Assembly: GCA_028564675.1 (NCBI GenBank)
Contig: JAOVVO010000118.1
Location: 62,001 to 126,000 of the forward strand
Source: Onchocerca lupi
Lineage: Eukaryota; Nematoda; Chromadorea; Rhabditida; Onchocercidae
Length of the DNA stretch: 64,000 nucleotides
Direction: 5' to 3'
Shown here: positions 1 through 14,352 of the stretch, in pieces
How the letters are laid out: each line of letters opens with the position of its first letter
Numbering within the stretch: position 1 is the first letter of the stretch
Made by a program: the position numbers and the translations under genes
Notes under the pieces: generated by a model
Database searches by the model: none
What the model was told of the DNA's origin: nothing
What the model saw: the letters and a program-made list of their open reading frames with translations, nothing else

Positions 1-20
1 TTTGAATTTGTTTGATTTAG

Positions 21-3000
21 ATCACATCTCAACATCCTTGTTCGCCAAGTACGCACGCATCATTAGATTCTATTTCATCACAAATACCTTGTTCACCCGA
101 ACGTGTATATTTTCCAGTTTCTATGCGACTTTTACGTGTTGTCGTGATTTTGATTACGCTTTACTACAATTTATTGGTTTGTTTGCTATATTTTTTATCT
201 TGAATTGGTTGAAATCAAGGATTTGCCGGTCTTGAATACATATTTGCATACTGCAATCGAAAATGGGAGGAGAAGAGGCTTTGTATAAGATTTTGTAGTG
301 GTTTATTATTTTTATATATTTTCTTGATGTATTATCGTGAATTGATTCGATTGTTTCAGGTGACAGAATGTGAAATCTTCTTGGCGTTGCTTGTAAAATT
401 TCTGGAATCCGATAAGCTTGGTTGGCAGCGGGCTATTGCTCTCGAAGTTTTGTACAAAATTGTTGCTTTACCCGAACTTTTGGTGTACGTTTACATCTCA
501 AAATTATTTTACTAATTCATTCGATAAGCTTTAGTCTTATTGATCCATCTTCCTTTTCGACTTCCATATTTTTTCAGTGGTTATTAATTATCAGTTTTAA
601 TTGCCACAATTGTTATTTACTGCTGATAGATTTGATTCAGATGGTTCTGTGAGAATTATGACGCAAGGCCAGGCGCTACAAAAGCGATCAATTCGATTGT
701 ATCTGGTTTGGCGGCGTATGTGCAATTGTCATTTTTGCGTCCAAATACATCAGAAACCAGTTAGTTTATTATGTAAAAAGGAGTTTTAATGAAGTTCAAT
801 AATAAAAGTTTTAATGTTAACAACAGTTACACCAATTCTAAGTGGTGTAACTATAGTTTACATTAAAAAATATTTTTTATGTAAATTAGCGATCTATCTA
901 TGTATATCTGATCCTTTTCAGTCTCTAAAAACATTGAAAGCATCTCATGGATTCTATGATCCTGGTCAAGAAACCGGGTTGTGGAATTCTGAAATTTCTA
1001 TTCTAGAAGAGTTATTGATAAATTTTGTGGATGCAAATATATTTGCTGACGTAATATTTTATTGAGTTTACTTGAAATTGAGAACTTTGTTCAGAACTTG
1101 TTATTTTAGTGGCTAAAGATGAAGATCAATTCGAGGCAAACAACCAGTCAGGCTCACAACCAGGCTTTCAGTATTGTGGTGTTTATATTCCACTGTGTCA
1201 GAATATTACCCCCAAGAAATCCTTATTGTAATTTTTTTAATATTTATACTCTTTACATTTAGCACACATAACTAAGAGCGAATGGATTGAACAGAATAAA
1301 TTAGTGGTTAGCATTTAAACCGCGTTTACTTAGTTTTATTGACAGGTACAATTGCATCATCGGCGGAGGGCGTATTTGCTCTGAATCACGAAAACCTTGG
1401 AATTTCGCTGTACATGTTGCTTTTAATTACTTCACGAATATTAAAAGCTATGGACATATATATTTAAATTTCTTTTTTAGACTTTGCAGTTTTTCAGGCT
1501 AGATTCCCTAGAAAAACACGAAGCATTGAATTTACCTATTGGCTATTCATTATCTTTAACTTATTATTGTATAAACAGTTGCTGCCAATCAGTTTTCGAA
1601 GCTATTGAATCTCTGCGCTCACGAAATGAAAAAAAAGGTTGCAATAAATTTGTCATATATAAGAAGTTTTTAATCTGGTTAAATATATATGAGGAATTTG
1701 TCAATTTGATTGATAAAGCCATCTTTCAAGGGGAGAAATCATCAATAAATTCATTATTTGTAGATATAGCACGAGAGCTCTATCAGTCGGCTTATACGAG
1801 TCTTTTGGTTGCAATTTCACTTTTTCTAGATGCAAGGTAAGGATTGTATTAAGCGCTTCAACCAACAAGTGATAAACCATGTAATGCCACACATTGTTTG
1901 CAGATTTTAATATTTCAAAATAAGGATTTATGTATTTTTGTGAAAATTTGAGAATTTCTTACTAGAATCGTTTGTTACTGTATCTTTTTCCGATGTTTGA
2001 AAAGTTTTTTTTTTTCTTTTTTCCTTTGTTATCCTTGATTTTAGCATCGACGAATCTATAACAGAACAGCTATTGAAATGCTTCATCACGATGACGCTTT
2101 TGTCCTGTCGTTTGGGTCATATAGCTGGTCGTGATGCCGCGTATTTTGCACTATGTAAAGCTGCGTTACCACCAAAATATTTGGTTCGAATAGCAAGTGC
2201 TTCTGGTGGCTTAAGTGCCATACCAGAATCTTTAATTTCAACTAATTTTCATTTGGACAAAGATACTTTGACTAGTACGTTGCCAAATTTAATTCTAATT
2301 ACTAATAATTATTAGATTGTTTGGACATTCATCGTATATGCGATTACGATTGAGATCAGTTACCTGCTAAACACTAATCATGCTTGTCATTTAGTCCCAT
2401 ACATAAATTTACGTGTTATATTTTCGAAAAATCATATACATATATATTTTTTTGCTACTGTTTTTATACTTCAGATAATGTATGTATTTAGTAACGCTTG
2501 TCGCAGTTATAGTCGTTGAAATATTATATATTTACATATTTTAAGATTCTAAAGTGGAAAAGTTCGAAAATGAATCAGTATCGAGTCAACCATCTCAAAT
2601 TATAGCTGTTAGTACTATTTGTCCAACTCCTTCACTTCCTTTAAACTTTTACAGTGGAACTGTCATGGTACGTCCCTTTTGTTTAGATTTGCATTGATTT
2701 GTTTTAGTCTTGATAATCTTTCTAGAAAATTTTTATTTTATTTTAAATGTATTCAATCAAATTCTAGGTCTATCATTAAGTTTTTTATTTTCTAGTTAAC
2801 TGCCAAAAACATTCAAGTGGCACGTGTATTGATAAGCTCCGCTCAAACTAATGGTCAAGATTTGGGTGATTGCTGGCATCTTGTGCTGGCTTCAATGCAA
2901 CATTTAGTATGGATTTTGGGGATGACACCAAGTATGCAAGGTGGATTTCGGTCTGATGGTATGTGATGTAATTATGAATTGACAACAATAATTTCTTGAA

Positions 3001-6000
3001 TCTTAGATCAAAACAGGAATTGGTTGTGCGTAGGTAAGATGGAAACAGTGATTTCAAATCCTTATTAAATCTGAACAATTTGTTCAAATTTACTCCTTTA
3101 GATATTTATCTAATTTCAGGTGAAACCATTGATGGAACGTCACTAGTAACTGGTTTACACTCCAATGCCAATGTTCTAACAACAGCTGCAATGGCTGATG
3201 TTCCTGTCGTAGTATGTTTGTTTAATCAGTTTCATAAAATCCTCATTTCATGTTATTGACTCATTTCAAAAATTGGCCTATTTATGAATAAAGTACGAGA
3301 TTTTCTTATTTGTAAAATTTCTTACATTTTAGGCAACCATGCTAAATAAATTGTTTGATTCGACATCAGGACTTGATGATGTTGCATTACACCATGTGAT
3401 CGCCGCGTTATGTAAACTTTCTTCAGAGGCAATGACCGTAAGCAATGTTTGAAGTTTCGAATTTTTCCTTCGTACAAAATATTTGTGACTATAATAACCG
3501 GAATTTTAGGTGTCACAGAATGGTTCTCGTGAGCCTTCTTTTTTTTCTGTTGCGAAGCTACAGCAGACAGGAATGGCAAATCTTGCACGTTTGGAAGTTT
3601 TTTGGAGACCTGTAACGGCTCATCTTATTGAGGTGACATATCATTTGGCGCTGTATATGTATTTAAACTTTCATATATTTATCCAACTATATCACATAAC
3701 GAAGCAAGTAAAAATACGTTAATAAAACTTTTTGCATTGTTGCAGGTATCAGGGCATCCTTATGCGAAGCTGCGAGAGTGGGGTGCACAGGCATTAACAA
3801 TACTGGTGAAAAGTGCTTTAAAAGTCAAAACTGGAATTACAGAATCGGTTTGTTGTATTTTACTGGTAATGTATTGTTTCAGTGTGGGTGTTCTAAGCCT
3901 TTGTCCTTCGCGATATTTTCATGTTTTTTGCTGATTTCGACTTGAGTTCCTTAATATTGTGTAAGATATAGCAGGATTCGGAGAATGTTGATCAGCGAGA
4001 GGAATAAGATTTCAAGGAAATGAAAAGAAGAAAAAAATTTCTACGGATTGATCGATAGTCCTAGTATATTTAGTGGTTTTCAGGAATGGTTTGGAGTGTT
4101 GTTGACTCTGTTGCAGCATTTTTTCAAATATTCCCGTTTAAATACATTTTTTATTATTCAGTTGCAGAAACGTCAGCAGTTGATTTTGTCACCTTTATCA
4201 TCAATGTCCGAAATTGAATATACAGATGTACGCCGGAAGCAAATCGAATGCCTTGTAAATGTACTGCAGTCAGCTGGACAACAATTAACCTCCGATCAGT
4301 GGCCAACCGTTATTGAAATTGTTCGTGTTATTGTGGCAGGGAAATTAAGGTTGCTTTTCGCTGTCTTTTCCAAATTTTATATCACAACTTTCTGGATATT
4401 ATAATTGGATATTCAGCTTACAGGTGAGACTTACCAGAGGAATTATTAAATTGTTTACTTTTATCTTCCTATTATTAAGCCAACAGCAGTTAAAATTTAA
4501 GGACATTGTTCTGTTACTTGCCTGAATTTTTTGAAATCTTTTTGGTCATGTTTCAGAATTGCTCAAACATTTTCATAAAAGCAGTAGTTGTTGCCTGACT
4601 GTGAAAAGCCAACTGCGTCATTTTTTGCAAAAAATTAAGAATCTTCGAAATTTTAGTTTCGATGAAGTACTCGTGAAGCAAAGTTATGAGGCAGTGGCTT
4701 TGATGATTACAGATTTCCTCGAAGTATTACCCTTTCATTGTATACAGCTGCTTGTTGAAACCGATGCAAAATATGGTTCTCAGCAGTGTGAATTAAATAT
4801 ATCTCTCTCAGCTCTGGGACAGTTGGTGAGTTTTGTATAATAATAATTTGAATAACTTTGAACTAGAAAATAGGCAGAAATAGCTGCATCAACAACCCTG
4901 AAAGTTTAAATGTATAACGCGACTTCCAAGTTTTGACAGCTGCAGAGCAATTTTTCATTTTTTAAAATACGTACTCATTTCAGTGGACAATTTCTGATTT
5001 TGTCTATCGGAAAAATTCGAAACTTACGCAGGAGGAAAGTGAAACAATTTGGCTGGTGCTATACAACTGCCTGTCCGAATTGTGCGTTGATGTTAGACCA
5101 CCAGTTCGTAAAAGTGCTTGTCAGACGTTGCTGCAAACAATTGCTGCACATGGTTCGGCTCTGAAACCAGCTACTTGGAAGCATATGGTCTGGAAGGTAT
5201 TGAAATATTAATCTTTGTCCTATTTTAGGTCTCGAAAGTTCGCGATTTATGTTTAGTGGATTTTTATGTTAACTCTTTAGGCATATATTCCTGATTTTTA
5301 GTTTTATTCATGGAATTGGTAGTAAAAAAAATTCTTGAATTTCAGATACTTTTTCCAATGTTAGACAAAGTGCGAGCTTTAACACTTAGCGCTTCAACAA
5401 CGCGAACAAATAGTTCAGCTTTGGGTGCTTCAAATATACTTATACATCATTCAAGAGATACCGAATCGAAACAGTGGGCTGAAACATCAGTGCAAACCCT
5501 CAGTGGCGTTGTCAAAATTTTCAATGCCCAGCGAGCACTTCTGCTTACACTTGGTTGGTTCACTTTATTTTTTCTAGGCGTCTAAGATTTGAATTGGGTT
5601 TTGATTCGAATAAGGAAACAATGATTTTGTATTAAATTATGAATAGAAATCAGCAATCTTTGATGTATTTCAGATGACTTTCCAGCAGTTTGGGCGACTC
5701 TTCTCCATTACATCGAATACTTGGCTGCATCTGATAATAGTGAAATGACTTTAGCTGCACTTAAGAGCTTCCAGGTTTGTAGTTATAACTTGAAGAGATG
5801 GTTTAAATAACACTTCATGCTCTCAGTGATTTCTTTCAGTCTCAATTTTTCAATACTTCTCAAAATTTTTAGTGTTCAGTGAACACTTTTTCTTACGTTG
5901 GTCAGTTCACCTTATTGTTCAGTTGTTAATTCAGAGTTCATCATAATTTTTCAGACAAGTATCAGAAATGTTTGCAGGAATTGTTATTGGGTAAAGCACC

Positions 6001-9000
6001 GTCACAAAGCTATGAAATGGGCAAGAAAGAAAAGCTTGCCAAGTAAGTTCCGTTTTTTGATGCGATTTTGTACTTAATAATAATAATTTAATGATTGTTC
6101 TATGTTTGCTTATTCTAGAAGAACGAAAATTAGAGTTTTTATTCTATATAGACCTTCGGAGGATCAACTCTGTATTGATTTGGTGTGCCTACATTCCTTT
6201 TCTATTTTACTGTATGTTACAGCTCTGTTCATGGAAGTTTTGTTAGTGATGAACCGCCTGTTTTGCCAGAACATTTATGGATTGCATCTTGGAAGGTATA
6301 CTTCTTGCTTACTTAGAAGTTATTACCGAGTAAAGGCACTGCTGTTAATAAGTTTAACTGGAACTTATAGATTATAATCTACTATTAATCTTATCTTTTG
6401 TTTCTTGATTTTTATTATTTTATAGTTGTTGGAAAATATTATGAAGTTAAAATTAAGTTAATTTAATGCGATTTGTTTAAGAGTTGGATGGTTATGTCAC
6501 GGACGTTGATTTTAAACAAACCTTTCAAAATGAATGTGCCGTCGAACGCTACGATACCTTTAGCTGAGAGGTAGAATTTGTTTCAGAGTTCGAGATTATC
6601 AGATCTCCCAGTTATCGTTGATATGAAGACGGGATTCGGAGTGTAACATATGATTTTTGAAGTAATTTTGTTAGTCAAAGCAATATTTCAACCCTTTTTT
6701 TGTGTCAAGTTGGTCGTCTTTTTGTTAATGCTTGCAGATTACATATACCGTCGTAATTCTCTTATTAAATGGCTTAAAAAAATTTTTTAGAATGTATATT
6801 TCTGGTAGACTTCCATATTTTGGAAAAGTTACATATTAAAATTTTAGGAGTGGAGGGAAATTCATCCCTGGGCAAGTGCATCTCATCACTTTACTTCACA
6901 TATTTATTCCCTTATTTGAACGAGTTCGGAAGAAAATCCCGTGTGATGATTTGAAATATGATGAAGTACCGAGTATTTTAAAGGTAATATGATAATTGTT
7001 AATAAATATTCTAGATGGAAAATCAAATATTATTAATTTTTCAGGGTATTGTTAGTGTACCATTAACTGCAGAACAAGTTCCATTTATATTGTCGAATGC
7101 GAATGACATTGCTCCAACTCTAGAAGCTGTTCTCAATTGTGTTCGAATTATATATCAGGTTCGTTAAATAGTTAATTTCCTACTGCTCAAGTTCAGAATT
7201 GTGATTTCCTAATGGAAAGGCTATTTGACAGGCATACTTGCAGGATATGTTGGAAACAGGTTCATCCCTACGTCCAGCTTTGCCTGATCTCATTCGTTTG
7301 ATGCTTGATTTCACAACTTTCGCTCTCCATCCACCAGCTGCGGGATATGGGCCAAACAAAGCCGAGAATGTTCATCTTGCTTAGTTCTTTAAAATTTTCC
7401 TTCATTCACTAATTTATTGCTGTACATTAATTCACATGTATTTATTTGTTAATTCATTTCAATTCACTCTACTTTCAAAGCAGTGGTGCTGGTTATCTTT
7501 TAATGAAGAAAAATGTGATATAAAATTCTGCCGTCATTTCAAAAGCTTACATACAAGGAAAAGAAAAATCAATTGTTCATCAAGTTATGCAACCTTGTCA
7601 AGTTTTGCAATTCTAGAAGGGAGTACAAAACATGGTGCTTTTTGCTGAATTATCATTACGAACAGTGGTAGAATTCTATGCAGGTACCGCTCATTTCCAG
7701 GAAATTGTTCAGTCTATTGTATTTGTTGATATTGTTAAGGTGCGTTTCTTTTTTTGATACTAACAGTTCAAACCAACTTCCTATTACTGACTTCAATACC
7801 CGAAAGTGTTAGAGATTATTCGGATATTTAATTCAGTAATAGGAAGTTGATTTGAACCTGTTAGCAATTTTGTCCAAAGCAGATCTGAGGAACGATTAAG
7901 TTCATACTGCTCCTATGGTTATCATATCTAGTGTTATCCAAAAAAGACTTGGAAAAATAGTTATTTAATTAACACTATTTAATCTGTTTGGTAGTTCTTT
8001 TTTCATTTGTTCGAACTCCTCGTATTTCCGATCGTATTGAATATTATTTTTTCAATGTTATTTCTTTCTTATTATCTCCTTGTTCTGTCAGACTAAAATG
8101 CATTAATTTCCCAAAAGTTTTTTTTAGTGTTTGGCGCAACCAATGGAATTGAAATATCAGTGTCCCTCTCAAAGTACATGGAAAGCGGCAGCGTCAGCAT
8201 TCGTTACCGTATTACGATTAGGTCTTCCTATTGCTAGACAGCAATGTAAGTCCTTCATCATCTAGAATGTACAAAACATTTACCGTTTACGGGAGATTGC
8301 GTCAAAAAGTGGTTATATTAAGGCATTGGATAGCCTCTGTTATTCAGGTTTATTTCGAAAAAGTGCTCAGTGTAAGTTGTGATAAACTAACATTGTTAAT
8401 TAATACATAAAAGAAATTTTCAGCTCGTTACTTTCACGTCATTTGGCCTGTGATCGCTGATGTATTAGATCGTTTTCTATTCAACATTAGGTAAATCAGA
8501 GTTTTTCTTCATTTGTTTCTAAGTAATTTTGTTCTGCATTTTTTAAAGAACTACGTGAAACTATCTGAAACTTACTTGAAAATTCAAAATGTTAATTTCG
8601 TCATCTATGGAAATTTACTTCAGCTGTTTTTTACTTACTTTTCAGTCGTCCTGCATGTCCGTTAAATGCCGATGAACGAAAAAGACATGAATTTATCGAT
8701 TGCCAGTTGATAGAACTGATCAGAACCGAGGTAAATATTTAAATTTCTTTTGTGAAAGTAGTTTTTCCCCATTACAAACACCTTTTTTTAAAATATCATC
8801 ATACTATGTGATTTAGTACAGGAAGAAAATACAATATTCTGCTAGTATAGCTGCATCGCTTCTTTATTCATAGGAGAAATATTGACTTCAGATGTTGCCT
8901 TATGCAAGTGCGTTACCTGTGGATTTTATCCAGAAAATAATTGGTATACTAAATCGTGGTTCCATAAGCACTGTGGATTCTTCTGATGTTTTTGGTACAT

Positions 9001-10491
9001 TTTATTGCGGGTTTGAAATTACACAGGGCTATGATACATCAATATTATTGTATGAAAATTGTTCTAAATTTGTAGTTGAGTGTGGAAACATAAGCTTATT
9101 TAAAATAATGATTTTTATTTGTGGTTTAGTCGACATCCTGTGTTAAATTTAGTATTCTCAGGTAGCAGTTATTGGTAAAATTTTCTTATAGCTTTAGACA
9201 CATATACACAACGAGCGGAATTATCCAAAGTGTGTTTTGAAGCACTATTATCAATGAGTCAGAATGAGGAGCAACCAGATATCGTGCGAAGTACGGCATC
9301 AGCACATTTTCTTGGTGGTATGAATTATCTTGGTAGTTGAGATTCGAAATTTTTAACGAAATTATTTAGAACAAATATGCAATGAAATAGTTGCATTGAG
9401 TTCAACTCATTTCAGTTGAGGTATAATTCGTACCTTGTTTCATTTTAATCAAAGCTTCGTGGATAAAAAATGATTAATTAGTGTTTTTTAAGTTGCTTGT
9501 ATGGTTTAGGAAACTGATCACTTAGGATCTAAGTTTTTATTCTTTTTTTTTAGAATCAGTTGCTGACGATAACAAAGGAGGAAGTGGAAGTGAAAAAAGA
9601 AGACAGTGTATTGTATCATCAGGTTTAGGTACCTCTGCAATCTCGTCATTGCTGGCCAGATGCAAAGAAGTAATCATTCTATCTGACTATTTTCTGATTA
9701 ATATAGATATTTTAGTTATTGCTTTGTTAATATTTGACATTTACTATGCTATGATCTAATGTTATTTCATGCTTCTCGCGAAACATTTCTGGATGAATCA
9801 AATTTTTTTTTTTCTAGGTAATGTTATCTTTCGTACGTGATCAATTAAACGCTGGGCAATTGCGCCTTTCTCAGGAAAGAATTGTTGAAATGACGTCTGT
9901 GTTACATGCCGTGAGTACACTTATCGAAGGGCTTGTACGTCATGTTGATAACTTCAATTTAGAATTCTATACAGAACTCGTTAACCTTTATCCAACTCTT
10001 GTAGACTGTGTTGCAAGCACAAAAGCAGATCCTCAGGTTCGTAGCTTAAATATATAATACCATTTATTTTATGGCTACTTTTTACAGCCGTTAAATCTTG
10101 ACAGTTATTTGCTAATTAAGCTGCTGGTAGTTAGTATTTACTGCCGAGAGTTCTTTGACCATATAATGTTGCAATGTACCTCCGGTTCACTGTAACTATC
10201 GAAAGATGAATCTCGTCGTACTTAAACGCTGTGTGATTGCCACATCTATATCTCAATTTCATATCGCTTCAAATTTTATGAGAATATTTTTTCGTTTTGC
10301 TTATCACTGTCACTTTTGCTGATGATTTGCATATTCTTTTGGTGGTTTTTATTAAGGAATTTAGAATTAACCTGCAGAAGTTTTGTTGCAGAAAATTGTT
10401 TCAGGTCGAACAAGCATTGATTACTGCTCTTAAATCCTATCAGACATTATTGTTGCTGAATGTACATAAGTTCGATAAGGAACGGCATTAG
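21..10491 (+). CDS. mon-2: MON2 orthologue, Golgi/endosomal trafficking scaffold (3' part; 5' end outside window)
   Basis: MON2 proteins are large helical-repeat scaffolds related to Arf-GEFs but without the Sec7 catalytic domain; they act at the trans-Golgi/endosome, in worms with the TAT-5/PAD-1 flippase system. The joined exons follow animal MON2 in order from about residue 270 of the human protein to the end: MRLLRVV, TECEIFL, WQRAIALEV, QHLVWILG, NILIHHSRDT, KQWAETSVQTL, LGLPIARQ and YPTLVDCV are direct matches. Phase-consistent exons: 21-176, 360-484, 641-759, 1110-1227, 1498-1836, 2045-2274, 2546-2667, 2796-2958, 3120-3211, 3333-3437, 3510-3632, 3746-3847, 4162-4349, 4657-4825, 4984-5196, 5346-5553, 5674-5774, 5978-6042, 6223-6295, 6482-6570, 6848-6983, 7045-7158, 7232-7369, 7620-7739, 8128-8245, 8424-8490, 8646-8730, 8892-8994, 9192-9317, 9554-9669, 9818-10036, 10405-10491. 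They sum to 4329 nt, divisible by three. The starts at 7232 (or 7244) and 7620 (or 7617) are ambiguous but in frame. Family call very secure; single exon edges less so. Confidence 0.93.
7760..7864. repeat. Long inverted repeat in a MON2 intron
   Basis: Arms 7760-7790 and 7833-7864 are complementary over about 31 bp with one bulge and one mismatch, separated by 42 nt. The foldback lies wholly within the intron 7740-8127. It could be a small foldback transposon, a microRNA-like precursor or another structured RNA. Confidence 0.75.
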
Positions 10492-13368
10492 TTGATTGTT
10501 ATTTGAAAGTAAAACGAACACGATAGAATCGTTATATTGCATTACGATGTAATATAAATTGTTATTTGAGCGGATTAGCAAGTCTAATTTTGGTGTTTAC
10601 GTACACGTATGTTACTACTGCACCTTCATGCTTTTGTTCAGTCTTTTTTTTTTTCTAACTTATGAGTACTTAATACTTCGAGTGTATTTGAAATTATTGA
10701 ATTTTAAATAGTGTCAAATACAGAATGCGGTCAAAAATACTCGGACTTATTTCTGGAATTCTCGTTATTTATTATTTACATTACTAAATTTATATTTTAT
10801 CTGTAATGTTTATCATGAAATTGGATTTGTTTCTTTAGTTAAATTTTCATTTTTATTTTCCGATATTATATGAAATGTTGTGTTTAAAGAATAATATTTG
10901 AATATTAGATTACATTTCCTTTATATACAACATTTCTTTTGTGTAAGAAAATTCAGTTCTTCTTGCTGCACTATTATCCTGTGCCTGTAATCTTTGTACT
11001 TTCTTTTTTGTCACGTTGGATTTTTGTGTTATGTTTCGTTCGAATGAGCTGAATTATTCACTTATTCAATGTAACACACTCTTTCTCTATGTCATTCATC
11101 CGAACATGGTATAACTAACTGCATTTTTATTTACCTTACTCTGCTAACAAGCAAAAGTAATTTTTAAATTTCTCTAAAGTATTCTGGTTATGGTTTCTTT
11201 TATGTTGTCTATTTTATTGATGAAATATTCAAGAATTTAGGATTATACATAATATTTGGAAGTACGATAATATTGTTTATTTTGGCTCAACATGATGGAG
11301 ATCTGTAGGAATTTGTAACAATAGATTATAAAAGATTTTATATGTAATGATAAACCATATCAGATAATGGATAATTTGATAATTCTCCATTACCTGGTAT
11401 GAAATGGGATGGTGTTTACTAGCATCGCAAATAATAAAAATGATTGATTTATTGGTAATCGCAATTTATCCAATAAATCATCTCATTTACATTGCGAAGC
11501 AAATTACAGCTACAAAAATTAAACGCTATCAGAACGAGGAACTGAATCTTTTATTTATTTTTCAAAATGTACCCTCATCGGTATTAATTATACGACTTAT
11601 ATTTGATTTCACTCATAATTTCTTGTTATGGTTATTTTGTGTATAATTTAATAGGAGTTTGATTATTTTCCTGAAGTTATTTATGATATATTTATTGATT
11701 AATGCTTTTTTCTTTTGCATTCCATAATAAATATCCATTAACTTTCTTTTTACTTTTCTTGCCATTTCTTTTTTTTTTTTTAATTTATCACATGAATAAT
11801 TTGCATTTGAGTTTTAAAAAATTTGGCTTTTTTTGAAGGTGAAGGACAGACTGCTCAGCCATATGTTGAGGTAATCAGTTATATTTATGGCATGTAAGCT
11901 CATATTGAACATGATAACTAGATTTATATAAAGTTGAGCAATTAGTTGTTTTATTATGATGACAAACATTTAATTAATTAAAGTCTCAAGGCTTTAGTAG
12001 AGCATGTGAGAATTAATTTATACGCTTCCAGGAATAATATCATGTAATGGATTTAGAAAGAAAAGATCACGGAGAAATCGCAAATGTTCTATAAATTTAA
12101 AAAAAGAATTAAAGTTCGTGATATCAATAGATGTTTTCGGCGAGTATTTGTCAACTAGCATTATTATAAGCTCATCAATTGTTACAAGCTGCATTAATTA
12201 GAATAATTATGTTGACATATTTATTAATACCTACATTGATTATTACCACAAATTCATGTGTTAATTCCATTATGGTTAGTAAAAAACTTCTTTTTCAAAA
12301 TTTGATTAAATTTGCACTTGAATTTAACTTCTACTATGCCCAAGCCCAGAGACATATTTTAAGAGCTTCATGAACATTTTGGGCAATTTAGACCAAGTAC
12401 TCCGGATTTCCGGTAGGTTAACTAATGGATGCACTTAAAGCAAATAGTTAAAGAATTGAAATTCAGCGTTTTTGTCAAAGGTCTATTATTTATTTGTGCC
12501 AGGTATACAATTATGCTACCACCAGGTGGGTAAATTTAAGGACTTTTTTTTCGTTTATTATTTGTTGTTTATTTGCAAAGTTATGCTTTACTTCACATAC
12601 CAACATTAAAATTTTTTCGTAACAATATAATTATATATCATCATATCAACATCAAATTATCAAGACTTATCAACGCCTGAAAAATAACAAATTGCAGATA
12701 ATGATAACTTATTCTTATACTGATTCTATAATCTGTTATTATTTTCTTTCAAAATTTGCGTTTTCTTCTCTTAATTTAAAACAAAAAATAAATGGAACAC
12801 AATGGAAATAGCTGGAGGATGTGGGAAAAATTCGATATTGATAGAACAATCAAACAATAGTACAGTTTTGATATTCTTTTTAAAGAAATGATAAATGTCG
12901 GAAAATAACAGTAATAAAAAAAAAAGACTAGACTTTTTAAAGTAAAACTAAAAGAGCGGTAAAAAAAATTAAAAAAAAAACCTTGTAACGAAATTTTTCA
13001 TGACATTCATTAAAATTAATGGAATAAATTAATTTTAACTAATATTTCTTTATTTATTTTTTTGATACAAATTATGAAAAAAACTTTAATGTAACCGATA
13101 TTGTATGCATTCAATAAATTTGATAAAATTCTGAAATTTCATTAGTCAGGAAATCATTATTACTAGTAAAAGATAGTATCAATAAAATGCATTATAAAAA
13201 GTAATACAAAAATATTCTACAATATTAGAATTTGTATAATTTAAATAGAGTTCTACTAATGTATTCCACGTGCAGGCAAAAGAGTTGACACTTCTGAACC
13301 TGTTGATCCATGCGTGATAAAACTGATCGCACGTGAATGAGGTAATATGGAACTGTCGAAACTAACGC
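10492..13368. other. Intergenic region between convergent MON2 and receptor genes
   Basis: AT-rich DNA with no coding exon I can support; the short open frames here have no splice support or recognisable content. It should hold the 3' UTR of MON2 (stop at 10489-10491) and that of the minus-strand receptor (stop at 13369-13371). The one notable structure is the foldback at 11422-11500, described separately. Homopolymer A and T tracts are frequent from 12890 onward. Confidence 0.6.
11422..11500. repeat. 79-nt imperfect foldback, pre-miRNA-sized
   Basis: The inner arms 11438-11455 and 11470-11488 pair around a 14-nt loop, and the outer arms 11422-11430 and 11492-11500 pair at 8 of 9 positions, giving one extended hairpin about 79 nt long. 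It lies about 0.9 kb downstream of the MON2 stop codon, so it may be in a 3' UTR or a separate transcript. AT-rich DNA forms such hairpins by chance, so function is uncertain. Confidence 0.5.
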
Positions 13369-14304
13369 TTAAATAGCATCTGAAAAAAAAGAATCTTTTT
13401 TCTTAAGCAATATCGATATTTCTATGTTATTCCCAAATTCAAATTGTAATAATTCATTATTTAAATTTTGTAACAATATATGACGAAGGTACGACAAGTA
13501 AATTTTATTAAAATGCCTTGGAGGATTGTGACGTCCATTGAGAAGTACGTCATCTTCGCTGGATATTGACGTACATGAATCACCCACGTCAATATCATCA
13601 TCTTTGACAATAACATAATAAGCAGTAAGTAATGCACCATTATTTGCCATAATTGTGGTCATTGAAAGAAGTGGTTGAAGATGAGCAAATATAAGAGCTG
13701 CGCGGGATACTGAAATTAAACTTGAAATGTATATTATTTGATTAGAAAAACTCAAATTTATGAAATTAATTTTAACATTTCTAATGGTTCAGAAAATAGA
13801 AATTTGCTAAAAAATAATTCATTTTCATATCTTTCATTTTTATTGATAATAAAACTTTAATACGTTACAAATTTACACCTTTTTCAATTCTTCTCTATTC
13901 GAATTTAGAATTTTATGCGGATTTTTTGCCATAAAACTTATTATTTTTTGTCAAGCACATTTTATCATTTTGTCTTAGTCTTATCCTAATTAAGACCTAT
14001 TTTCCTTTTTCTAATTACAATATGCAATACAAATTGGTAAGATAGAAGGAATACGATTAATTTAAAATCAAATTAACTTTTTCATCTTTTATAAAGAAAT
14101 GGAATCTTTTGTAAGATAGTTTTTATTTTGAAAATGATTACATTTTCATTCCCTTTGCTAACTTTAGTTTCATATATGCACAAAAAGTAAGTCGAAATTT
14201 ACTTTTCAATAGTCAAAGAGAGACTTTTTGAAGCGGTACTTATGGATAAGTGGCTATATTCAAGAAAAAGGAAATAGAGAACAGACATATAGGATTTTGT
14301 TTTC

Positions 14305-14352
<48 letters not shown>

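Noticed and set aside
922..1065. Possible MON2 exon after a good TTTTCAG acceptor (SLKTLKASHGFYDPG...)
   Set aside because: Its open frame does not match the phase left by exon 641-759 nor that required by exon 1110-1227, and MON2 relatives have no counterpart. Skipping it gives a clean in-phase join.
11404..11646. 80-codon hydrophobic plus-strand frame
   Set aside because: It spans the 11422-11500 hairpin, its composition is that of AT-rich noise, and no family is recognised.
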